From: Catenulispora sp. EB89
GTDB taxonomy: Bacteria; Actinomycetota; Actinomycetes; Streptomycetales; Catenulisporaceae
Direction: 5' to 3'
DNA: 64,000 bases
NCBI RefSeq assembly: GCF_041261445.1
Contig: NZ_JBGCCU010000002.1
Location: 496,001 to 560,000, forward strand
The position numbers were made by a program, and so were the translations under genes. The notes under the pieces were generated by a model that was given only the letters and a program-made list of their open reading frames with translations, made no database searches and was not told the origin of the DNA. This document shows positions 31,883 through 38,195 of the stretch, piece after piece (position 1 is the first letter of the stretch; every line of letters begins with the position of its first letter).

Positions 31883-33043
31883 TCAGAACGTCATCAGCTG
31901 CGGCTCTTCCCGCCGATTCAGCTCCGGCCCCTCGTACTCCCGAATCACCTCGTACCGCGTGTTGCGCTCCATCGGGGTGAAGCCGGCGTCGCGGATCAGC
32001 TCCAGGAGGTCGTCGCGGGTCATCTTGTTCGGGGTGCCGAAGTCGTCGGCGTCGTGCGTGATCTTGTACTCGACCACCGAGCCGTCGAGGTCGTCGGCGC
32101 CGTAGTTGAGCGCGAGTTGCGCCGTGGACAGGCCGTGCATGACCCAGAAGCACTTCACGTGGTCGAAGTTGTCCAGCAGGAGGCGGGAGACGGCGAAGGT
32201 CTTCAGTGCCTCGACGCCGGTGGCCATCGGCTGGTTCATCAGGCGGTTGCGGACCTTGCCGTCCTTGCTGTCGTGGAAGTCGTGCTGGAAGCGCAGGGGG
32301 ATGAACACCGCGAAGCCGTTGGTCTCGTCCTGGAGCTCGCGGAGGCGGAGGACGTGGTCCACGCGGTGGCGGGGCTCCTCGATGTGGCCGTAGAGCATGG
32401 TGGCCGGGGTGCGCAGGCCCTTGGCGTGCGCCAGGCGGTGGATGCGGGACCAGTCCTCCCAGTGCGTGGCGTGGTCCACGATCTGGGAGCGGATCTCCCA
32501 GTCGAAGATCTCCGCGCCGCCGCCGGTCAGGGACTCCAGGCCGGCTTCGATCAGCTCGTCGAGGATCTCCTCGGCGCTCAGGCCGGAGATCTTCTCGAAC
32601 CAGTGGATCTCGGTGGCCGTGAAGGCCTTGATCGAGACGCCGGGGAGGACGGCCTTGAGCTCGCTGATCGACTTCGGGTAGTAGCGCCACGGCAGCGTCG
32701 GGTGCAGGCCGTTGACGATGTGGAGCTCGGTGATGCCGTCCGGCTCCATGTCCTTGGCCAGGCGGACGGCTTCTTCGATGCGCATCGTGTAGGCGTCCTT
32801 CTCCCCCGGCTTGCGCTGGAAGGAGCAGTACGCGCACGAGGCCGAACAGACGTTCGTCATGTTCAGGTGGCGATTGACGTTGAAGAAGACCTTGTCGCCG
32901 TTTTTGCGGGTCCGCACCTCGTGCGCGAGCTCGCCGAGCCAGGCCACCTCGTCGGTGTCGTACAGCGCCACGCCGTCCTCGAAGGACAGCCGCGAGCCCG
33001 CGAGGACCTTTCCTTCGATCTCCCGCTTGAGCCCGGAGTCCAT
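31883..33043 (-). CDS. mqnE: Aminofutalosine synthase (radical SAM)
   Basis: A 386-residue radical SAM enzyme that adds the adenosyl radical of SAM to 3-enolpyruvyl-benzoate to make aminodeoxyfutalosine. The cluster motif is CSASCAYCSF (about residues 66-75) in HLNMTNVCSASCAYCSFQRK. Family marks include ITELHIVNGLHPTLPWRYYP, SLTGGGAEIFDWEIR and TPATMLYGHIEEPRHRVDHV. It is 386 aa, normal for MqnE. The start is ATG with GGGTGAGG just before. Distinction from MqnC rests on the HPTLPW segment and on the separate mqnC gene at 26397-27611. Confidence 0.95.
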   Translation of the reverse strand: MDSGLKREIEGKVLAGSRLSFEDGVALYDTDEVAWLGELAHEVRTRKNGDKVFFNVNRHLNMTNVCSASCAYCSFQRKPGEKDAYTMRIEEAVRLAKDMEPDGITELHIVNGLHPTLPWRYYPKSISELKAVLPGVSIKAFTATEIHWFEKISGLSAEEILDELIEAGLESLTGGGAEIFDWEIRSQIVDHATHWEDWSRIHRLAHAKGLRTPATMLYGHIEEPRHRVDHVLRLRELQDETNGFAVFIPLRFQHDFHDSKDGKVRNRLMNQPMATGVEALKTFAVSRLLLDNFDHVKCFWVMHGLSTAQLALNYGADDLDGSVVEYKITHDADDFGTPNKMTRDDLLELIRDAGFTPMERNTRYEVIREYEGPELNRREEPQLMTF

Positions 33044-33169
33044 GGCCTCACCCTTCCGTCGGACGTCTACCTGATCACACAGCAGAGTACGGCAGTGCCC
33101 GGTGACGACCTCGTCCGGATTGCGTGATCACGTTGCGATCCGGCGGCCGGACAGCGGATAGTCGTCATC

Positions 33170-33952
33170 ATGTCCGAAACACCCTCACGACGAGCCGCCG
33201 GCCGAACCCCCGGCCGACCCCCCGGAGACGACCGGAGTCGTCGTGGGCGGTACGACGAGCGCGAGCGCTATGACGAGCGCCACGACGACCGCTACGACGA
33301 GCGCCGTGACGACCGCTATGACGAGCCGGAACGCTACGACGCCCCGCCGCGGCGCGGCGCCGCCCCGCGGTCCGCAGCGCCCCGCTCCGGCGGCTCCCGA
33401 CGGGCCGGCGCGGCCGGCGCGGGCGCCGGCACCACCGCCACCGCGACCGGAACCCTGGCGACGGCCGGCGGCCCCGCGCTCCCCCTCGGCCCGCGCCTCG
33501 GCATGGCGTTCGTCATCGGCGCGATCCCGGCGCTGCTGGTCGCGTTCCTGTGCGGCGTGGCCTCCAGCGGCGGCTCGTCGCGGTCGATCGCGGGCGTCAC
33601 GCTGAACTCCAAGCTGCTGGCGCTCTCGGTGCTGGCCATCCCCGCGATGATCCTGATCATCGGCGGGCTGCTGCGCTGGCGGCGCCTCAACCCGCTCGGG
33701 CTGACCTGGGGCTTCACCGTCGTGGCCGGGCTGAGCTGGCTGACGCTGCTGTTCGCCGCGCAGATGGAGAAGGTGATCCCGCACCTGACCCCGCTGCTGA
33801 CGGTGCCGCTGGTCACCGGGGCCGCGGTGGCCGCCGCGGCGTACCTGACCGACGAGAACACCACGACCTCCGGCCGGTACGCGTGCCTGGCCGCGGTGAT
33901 CGCCTCGCACATCGGGATCGTGACGATCGTGGTCACGATCGTGCTGGCCTGA
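33170..33952 (+). CDS. Membrane protein with R/D/Y/E repeat N-terminus
   Basis: A 260-residue protein in two parts. Residues 1-75 are charged and repetitive, made of RYDERE, RYDERHDD and RYDERRDD-type units with basic flanks. Residues from about 105 on form five hydrophobic helices (for example LGMAFVIGAIPALLVAFLCG and LLALSVLAIPAMILIIGGLL). No named domain is recognised. The N-terminus is probably cytoplasmic and disordered. It is divergent from mqnE with 126 bp between starts. The DNA of the repeat part is itself repetitive (TACGACGAGCG-like words). Confidence 0.6.
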   Translation: MSETPSRRAAGRTPGRPPGDDRSRRGRYDERERYDERHDDRYDERRDDRYDEPERYDAPPRRGAAPRSAAPRSGGSRRAGAAGAGAGTTATATGTLATAGGPALPLGPRLGMAFVIGAIPALLVAFLCGVASSGGSSRSIAGVTLNSKLLALSVLAIPAMILIIGGLLRWRRLNPLGLTWGFTVVAGLSWLTLLFAAQMEKVIPHLTPLLTVPLVTGAAVAAAAYLTDENTTTSGRYACLAAVIASHIGIVTIVVTIVLA

Positions 33953-33971
33953 GCACCGCCCCGAACAGCCC

Positions 33972-34007
33972 AAGGGCCGCGCCGGAATCCGATCCGGCGC
34001 GGCCCTT
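33972..34007. terminator. Bidirectional terminator between membrane-protein gene and lrp
   Basis: AAGGGCCGCGCCGG and CCGGCGCGGCCCTT, a perfect 14-bp stem with an 8-nt loop, flanked by A and T at the ends. Located 19 bp past the membrane-protein stop, between convergent genes. Confidence 0.85.
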
Positions 34008-34064
34008 CGCTTGCTTCGGCCCTTCGCTTGCTTCGGCCCTTCGCTGCTTCGACCCTTCGCTGTT
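34000..34064. repeat. 17-bp tandem repeat, four units, overlapping the terminator arm
   Basis: Units at 34000, 34017, 34034 and 34050 (CGGCCCTTCGCTTGCTT and variants of 15-17 bp). The first unit begins inside the right arm of the preceding terminator. Each copy repeats the GGCCCTT arm end. The block abuts the lrp stop region. Confidence 0.8.
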
Positions 34065-34075
34065 CAGGCCAGGCG

Positions 34076-34546
34076 CTACTTGGCGTCGTCTTCCTCCGGC
34101 CCGGCCAACGGCATCGGCCGGTCCTCCCACTTCGTCGACAGCGCGACCGTGGTCCGGGTCCGGGCCACGCCGCGGATCCGGGTCAGCCGCCCGATGATCC
34201 GCTCCAGGTCCTCCGGGTGCCCGGCGCGCACCTTGAGCAGGAACGACTCCTCGCCCGCGACGAAGAAACAGTCCTCGATCTCCGGCACGTCGCGCAGCCG
34301 CCAGGCCACGTCGTCCAGTTCGGCGGAGTCCGAGAGCAGGATCCCGATCATCGCCGTCACGTTCAGGCCGAGCTGCTCCGGGGCCACCATCGCCCGGTAG
34401 CCGGTGATGACTCCGTTGCTCTCCAGCCGGTTGATCCGGTCGGTCACCGACGGCCCGGACAGACTGACCAGGCGTCCCAGCTCTGCGTACGACATCCGGC
34501 CGTTGGTCCGCAGCGCGTCGATCAAGGCGCGGTCCACCGCGTCCAT
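34076..34546 (-). CDS. Lrp/AsnC family transcriptional regulator
   Basis: A 156-residue full-length Lrp-type regulator. The N-terminal helix-turn-helix covers MDAVDRALIDALRTNGRMSY and AELGRLVSLSGPSVTDRINR (about 1-45). The C-terminal ligand domain has NVTAMIGILLSDSAELDDVA, then VPEIEDCFFVAGEESFLLKV and RTRTTVALSTKWEDRP. It likely responds to an amino acid. A Lrp gene near mqnE occurs in Streptomyces as I recall. It is divergent from the 37-codon gene at 34808, so both may share a regulatory region. Confidence 0.9.
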   Translation of the reverse strand: MDAVDRALIDALRTNGRMSYAELGRLVSLSGPSVTDRINRLESNGVITGYRAMVAPEQLGLNVTAMIGILLSDSAELDDVAWRLRDVPEIEDCFFVAGEESFLLKVRAGHPEDLERIIGRLTRIRGVARTRTTVALSTKWEDRPMPLAGPEEDDAK

Positions 34547-34642
34547 GCTTCCTGATCACCTCATCCGCATCGATGGACGCGCCCGCCTGGTTCTCCCACC
34601 GAGCTCAGCGTCCGTTTCACCGCCGGTGTGAGCGTATCGGCT

Positions 34643-34681
34643 CCCCGGACGGCCCCGGCCCCCGCGCGGGGCCGTCCGGGG
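34643..34681. other. Strong 14-bp inverted repeat in the lrp upstream region
   Basis: CCCCGGACGGCCCC and GGGGCCGTCCGGGG with an 11-nt G/C loop. It lies 97 bp before the lrp start and 50 bp before the promoter of the 37-codon gene. It may be a leader structure of lrp or an insulating terminator; no T-tract is present. Confidence 0.55.
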
Positions 34682-34731
34682 TGCGTGTGGCCCCCCGCTA
34701 ACGATCTGTGACCGTCTTCACCTTCAATCAA

Positions 34732-34767
34732 TTGGACACAGAGCGTAGAACTCCTTAGAATCTAAGG
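34732..34767 (+). promoter_or_regulatory. Promoter with overlapping perfect palindrome for the 37-codon gene / 6C RNA unit
   Basis: A -35 TTGGAC (34732-34737), 18-bp spacer and -10 TAGAAT (34756-34761). CCTTAGA-A-TCTAAGG (34753-34767) is a perfect 15-bp palindrome centred on the -10 box, a classic repressor-site position. The surrounding 34720-34790 is markedly A+T-rich for this genome. Confidence 0.65.
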
Positions 34768-34807
34768 CATAGAACAGATTAGGCCCGACGGATCAAAGGA
34801 GTCAACG

Positions 34808-34921
34808 ATGAACTTCCCGCCGTACGAGCTGCAGGCCGCGCACAACCGCCTGAACGACCTGCGCAAGCAGGCCGCCAAGGCCCGCCTGGCGCGCACCGCG
34901 AAGGCCGGCCGCAAGGCCTGA
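34808..34921 (+). CDS. 37-residue basic peptide, unrecognised
   Basis: ATG 34808 has AAAGGAG 7 bases upstream, one of the best ribosome-binding sites in the window. The ORF encodes 37 residues: MNFPPYELQAAHNRLNDLRK followed by a Lys/Arg/Ala helix ending in KAGRKA. The second half is strongly basic and amphipathic (about 10 Lys/Arg). Codons have the G/C third-position bias of real genes here. I know no family for it. It could be a leader peptide, an RNA- or DNA-binding micro-protein, or a small regulator. It is read from the palindromic promoter and is followed 105 bp later by the 6C-type RNA on the same strand. Confidence 0.7.
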   Translation: MNFPPYELQAAHNRLNDLRKQAAKARLARTAKAGRKA

Positions 34922-35025
34922 CCTGCGGCGACAGCCCAGAGCAGCACGCACACAGCAGCGAAGACAGCACCGAACGCACCACCGAAGAACCGCGAACGAA
35001 CCACCTGAAGCTCCGGCCGCCGGTC

Positions 35026-35098
35026 GCGTCGATCAACTCCCCCCCGTGATCGACGCTCGACCAGCCGCGTTGGTCAACACCCCCCCCGGATCAACGCG
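35026..35098 (+). ncRNA. 6C-type small RNA (two stem-loops with C-rich loops)
   Basis: Two successive hairpins. The first has perfect 10-bp arms GCGTCGATCA/TGATCGACGC (35026-35035, 35047-35056) with a loop containing seven C. The second has stem CGCGTTG/CAACGCG extended by three inner pairs (35066-35075, 35089-35098) with a loop containing eight C. This is the layout of the actinobacterial 6C RNA, and the GATCAACTCCCCCC and TTGGTCAACACCCCCC words look like the conserved family sequence as I remember it. A terminator with a third C-rich loop follows at 35125. In mycobacteria 6C RNAs act on G-rich targets near ribosome-binding sites; any target here is unknown. Confidence 0.8.
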
Positions 35099-35124
35099 CG
35101 GGTGATCGGCGGCCGGGAACCACG

Positions 35125-35170
35125 GGAGCGCCCCTCCAGTCCGTCCCCCCGGGACTGGAAAGGGCGCTCC
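35125..35170 (+). terminator. Terminator of the 37-codon / 6C RNA unit
   Basis: GGAGCGCCC...GGGCGCTCC outer arms with an inner CCAGTCC/GGACTGG stem and loop containing six C, followed by TTT. It also serves the opposite DUF3291 gene, whose stop lies 34 bp on. Confidence 0.85.
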
Positions 35171-35203
35171 TTTGCGTTGCGCGGCGCATCGTTCCCCGGC
35201 GGC

Positions 35204-35689
35204 TCAGCCCGCCGGCGCGAACAGCCGCTGGAACGAGAACGCGTGAGGCGTCGCGCCGTGCTCGCGGAAGTGCGCCAGCCGATCGTGCGCGTCCTGGATG
35301 GTCGGGACGGTGCCGGCCGGGACCCACCACAGTGTGGCGACCGCCTCGGGCAGCTTCTGGAAGAACTCCTTGCGGCGCGCCAACAGCGTGCGGTGCTCCC
35401 CGGTGAAGGCGAAGTCCCGCAGCGCCCCGACGGATTCCCAGACGGTGAGGTTGACGAACATCTCGGGGTCGCCGGGCCAGGCGATGTCAGTGGCGCCGAG
35501 TTCCGGATCGGAGCCCTCCAGCAGCCAGACGAAGCCCGGCATGGCCTTGCCCTGGTCGTTGACGCGGGACAGGTTCTTCGTGAAGTCCTCGATGGCCGGG
35601 TCGCCGAGCGGCGCGACGAGCCGGCCGATGTTCAGCTGGGCCAGGTGGAAGCCCTCGAAGGGGCCCAGAAGTGCGTCGGGAGTGTCCAT
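35204..35689 (-). CDS. DUF3291 family protein
   Basis: A 161-residue protein beginning near FHLAQLNIGRLVAPLGDPAI and continuing with MPGFVWLLEGSD, FVNLTVWESVGALRDFAFTG and KLPEAVATLWWVPAGTVPTI. These match DUF3291, a family related to Dabb-like and monooxygenase-like ferredoxin folds. The conserved aromatic WE, HR and WW residues are present. No enzymatic activity is established. It is convergent with the 6C RNA unit and upstream of nothing obvious on its own strand. Confidence 0.85.
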   Translation of the reverse strand: MDTPDALLGPFEGFHLAQLNIGRLVAPLGDPAIEDFTKNLSRVNDQGKAMPGFVWLLEGSDPELGATDIAWPGDPEMFVNLTVWESVGALRDFAFTGEHRTLLARRKEFFQKLPEAVATLWWVPAGTVPTIQDAHDRLAHFREHGATPHAFSFQRLFAPAG

Positions 35690-35781
35690 GGGCGCAGGCT
35701 ACTCAGAGGACTTACGTCTATGCGCCCCGCGTCTCGGGTCCCGGGACCGGGCCCGGATTCAGCGCGCCGAGCAGGGGTTCA

Positions 35782-36414
35782 TTAACGACGCAGATCCCCG
35801 CGCCAGCGCTGGAAGAGCGTGTGCGGGACGCCCAGCACGTCCAGGATCTTGCCCGCCACGAAGTCCACCAGCTGCTGCACGTCCTTCAGCCCGGCGTAGA
35901 ACCCGGGCGCGGCCGGCAGCACCACGGCCCCGGCCTCGTCCAGCTCGACCATGTGCCGCAGCGTGCCGCGGTTCAGCGGCGTCTCCCGCACGCAGACCAC
36001 GACCGGCCGCCGCTCCTTGAGGTTCACGTCGGCCGCACGCTGCAACAGGTCCTTCGACAGCCCCAGCGCGATCCCCGCGACCGCCGCGGTCGAAGCCGGC
36101 ACCACCACCATGCCCTTGGCCGGATAGCTCCCCGACGACGGCCCCGCGGCGAAGTCCCCCGCGGGCCAGTAGCGCACGACGTCCAGCCGCGGGTCCTCCG
36201 GCACCCACCCGAGCCACGTCGCCAGGTCCTCGCGCCAGTGCGCGTCGCGGAAGGAGATCCCGGTCTCGTCCAGGATCGTCAGCCGCGCCGCCCGGCTCAC
36301 CACCAGATCCACCGCCTCCCCGGCATCGAGGAGCGCGCGGATGGTGGCGGCCGCGTACGGCGTGCCGGAGGCGCCGGAGACGCCGACGATCCAGGGGGTG
36401 CGGGGGGTGGTCAT
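35782..36414 (-). CDS. ubiX: UbiX-family flavin prenyltransferase
   Basis: A 210-residue protein that prenylates FMN to the prenyl-FMN cofactor needed by UbiD. Signatures: WIVGVSGASGTPYAAATIRA (flavin/nucleotide loop near residues 8-27), a KGMVVVPASTAAVAGIALGL segment, then RPVVVCVRETPLNRGTLRHM and LPAAPGFYAGLKDVQQLVDF. ubiD and mqnP are 0.8-1.8 kb upstream on the same strand, separated by the toxin-antitoxin pair. This is consistent with supply of the cofactor for decarboxylating the prenylated naphthoate in menaquinone synthesis. Confidence 0.95.
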   Translation of the reverse strand: MTTPRTPWIVGVSGASGTPYAAATIRALLDAGEAVDLVVSRAARLTILDETGISFRDAHWREDLATWLGWVPEDPRLDVVRYWPAGDFAAGPSSGSYPAKGMVVVPASTAAVAGIALGLSKDLLQRAADVNLKERRPVVVCVRETPLNRGTLRHMVELDEAGAVVLPAAPGFYAGLKDVQQLVDFVAGKILDVLGVPHTLFQRWRGDLRR

Positions 36415-36444
36415 TGTTCTATTGTCCGTCTGGTCGTGAAGCGG

Positions 36445-36780
36445 TCAGACATCAAGGATCCGACGCAGGACGAACTTGATCCGATCGATGTCGGGCGCGC
36501 CCAGGACACCGCGATGGGGACCGACGATCCGCCCCCGCGACAGCGCCTTGACCTGATCGCACATCGCGAAGCCGTCTCGGCCGTCCAGGGTGACCCGAGG
36601 TTGGAACGGCAACCCGCGATCGGTGCCGGTGCACGGAACGACCAGCACCAGCCCGTTCGGAAGAGCGCAGGCGAACCGCGAGCCGACGACGATCGCCGGC
36701 CGCCGCCCCGCCTGTTCCCTGCCCAGCCGCGGATCGAAGTCCATCCACCACACCGACCACGGCGTGACGACTGGGCTCAC
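36445..36780 (-). CDS. MazF/PemK-type endoribonuclease toxin
   Basis: A 111-residue protein of MazF/PemK type: VWWMDFDPRLGREQAGRRPA (the usual start of the fold), IVVGSRFACALPNGLVLVVP, then CTGTDRGLPFQPRV and AMCDQVKALSRGRI. Toxins of this type cut single-stranded mRNA. The GTG start overlaps the antitoxin stop by 4 bases (GTGA), so the pair is translationally coupled. It lies just upstream of ubiX (30 bp) on the same strand, so it may be cotranscribed with ubiX. The longer frame to 38016 is spurious. Confidence 0.85.
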   Translation of the reverse strand: MSPVVTPWSVWWMDFDPRLGREQAGRRPAIVVGSRFACALPNGLVLVVPCTGTDRGLPFQPRVTLDGRDGFAMCDQVKALSRGRIVGPHRGVLGAPDIDRIKFVLRRILDV

Positions 36781-36998
36781 CCGCGTACCTCGACGTCGGT
36801 TTCGGCGAGGGTCTCCGCCTCGGCCCGCATCTCGGCGAGCTGTTCGGGCGAGAGCCGGGCCAGCGCCGCGAACGACTCGTGCTCGAACAGCAGCATCTCC
36901 AGCGCGCTGTCCAGGCTCGCGCCGTTCAGCTCCGACGACGCTATGGCGGCCAACCGGTCCCGGTTCCGGGTGGTGATCTTCATCGTCGTCGTCGTCAT
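36777..36998 (-). CDS. Antitoxin of the MazEF-like pair
   Basis: A 73-residue protein: MTTTTMKITTRNRDRLAAIA and SSELNGASLDSALEMLLFEH look like a ribbon-helix-helix DNA-binding N-terminus, followed by an acidic, helical toxin-binding tail (SPEQLAEMRAEAETLAETDV). ATG 36998 is favoured over the longer frame because a -10 box and palindrome lie immediately upstream. The N-terminal strand suggests autoregulation through that palindrome. The family is inferred from gene order and pattern, not from a full motif. Confidence 0.75.
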   Translation of the reverse strand: MTTTTMKITTRNRDRLAAIASSELNGASLDSALEMLLFEHESFAALARLSPEQLAEMRAEAETLAETDVEVRG

Positions 36999-37018
36999 AC
37001 CCCGAGTATACCTCGGGT
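36999..37018 (-). promoter_or_regulatory. Antitoxin promoter/operator
   Basis: CCCGAG-TATAC-CTCGGG (37001-37017), a perfect palindrome. On the minus strand it contains TATACT (37005-37010) ending 6 bases before the antitoxin ATG, so the transcript would begin at or near the A of ATG (leaderless). No good -35 is visible. Confidence 0.6.
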
Positions 37019-37226
37019 AGACGGACCCATCCGGGCTCAGAGGGAGGATTGCGACGATTTGCGGTACACGGAACCGCCGGCTGACTACGAAACGAGCGAA
37101 ACGGTCCAGGAGCAAGCATGGCTAGACAGGTGGCCCGCGCATCCTGGTTGGCTGTAAGGGCCACCTGGCGACGCCAGGCGCCGCTCATAGATCGTTTCGC
37201 GCCGCGAATCGTCACAATTCGCCCTC

Positions 37227-38195
37227 TCAGGCCCCCAGCCCGCGCACGATCAGGTCCACCAGCGCGCAGCAGAACAGCGAGATCCCCACGAAGCCGTTCG
37301 TCGTGAAGAACGCGCGGTTCACCTTCGACAGGTCGGTCGGCTTCACCAGCGAGTGCTCGTACCAGAACGCGACCGCGACCACCGCGATGCCGATCCACCA
37401 CAGGGCGCCGCCGTGCGCGACCACGCCGAACCAGATCAGCAGGCCGAGGGTGATCACGTGGGTGGCGATCGAGGCGCGCAGGGCGGCGGCGATGCCGAAG
37501 CGCGCCGGGACCGACTTCACGCCGATCACGCGGTCGGCGGCGACGTCCTGGCAGGCGAAGATCAGGTCGAAGCCGCCGATCCAGAAGCCGACGGCCAGGC
37601 CGAGCAGTGTGGCCTGCCACGACCAGTGGCCCGTGACCCCGATCCAGGCGCCCATCGGGCCGATGGCCTGGGCGATGCCGAGGATGGCGTGCGGGTAGTT
37701 CGTGAAGCGCTTGCCGTACGGGTACAGGACCAGCGGGATCACCGCGACCGGGGCCAGGTACAGCGACAGGCGGTTCAGGGAGGCCGCGGCGGCCAGGAAC
37801 ACCGCCAGGGCCGCGAAGGAGCCGAGGTAGGCCGTCTTCACCGACACCGCGCCGGTCACCAGCTCGCGCATCTGGGTGCGCGGGTTCCGGGCGTCGATCT
37901 CGCGGTCGATGATCCGGTTCATCGCCATGGCGAAGGTGCGGGCGCCGACCATCGCGATCGTGATCAGCAGCAGCTTGAGCCAGTCGACGTGGCCGCTGGT
38001 CTCGAACATCGCCCACAGGGCACTGATGTAGGCGAAGGGCAGGGCGAACACCGAGTGCTCGATCAGCACCAGGCGCAGGAACGCCCGGGTGCCGCCGACC
38101 ACGCCCCGGGCGGTCTCGGGCGCCTCGTTGACCTCCCGGGTGGTTCCGGTGGGTTCCTCCACGGGGTCCACAGAGGATGCAGCTGCGGCGGACAT
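37227..38195 (-). CDS. mqnP: UbiA-family prenyltransferase of the futalosine pathway
   Basis: A 322-residue multi-helix membrane enzyme. The two Asp-rich metal sites are NRIIDREIDARNPRTQM (about 100-116) and DVAADRVIGVKSVPARFG (about 210-227). It attaches the polyprenyl chain to 1,4-dihydroxy-6-naphthoate at the membrane. About nine helices are visible. It overlaps ubiD by TGATG (stop/start), so the two are translationally coupled. The long N-terminus (about 30 residues) is Ser/Glu-rich. Confidence 0.93.
   Translation of the reverse strand: MSAAAASSVDPVEEPTGTTREVNEAPETARGVVGGTRAFLRLVLIEHSVFALPFAYISALWAMFETSGHVDWLKLLLITIAMVGARTFAMAMNRIIDREIDARNPRTQMRELVTGAVSVKTAYLGSFAALAVFLAAAASLNRLSLYLAPVAVIPLVLYPYGKRFTNYPHAILGIAQAIGPMGAWIGVTGHWSWQATLLGLAVGFWIGGFDLIFACQDVAADRVIGVKSVPARFGIAAALRASIATHVITLGLLIWFGVVAHGGALWWIGIAVVAVAFWYEHSLVKPTDLSKVNRAFFTTNGFVGISLFCCALVDLIVRGLGA

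Noticed and set aside
36445-38016. 523-codon frame ending in the MazF-like toxin
   Set aside because: Only the last 111 residues match a family. The earlier part overlaps mqnP and the antitoxin in other frames. The GTG at 36780 fits the 4-bp overlap.
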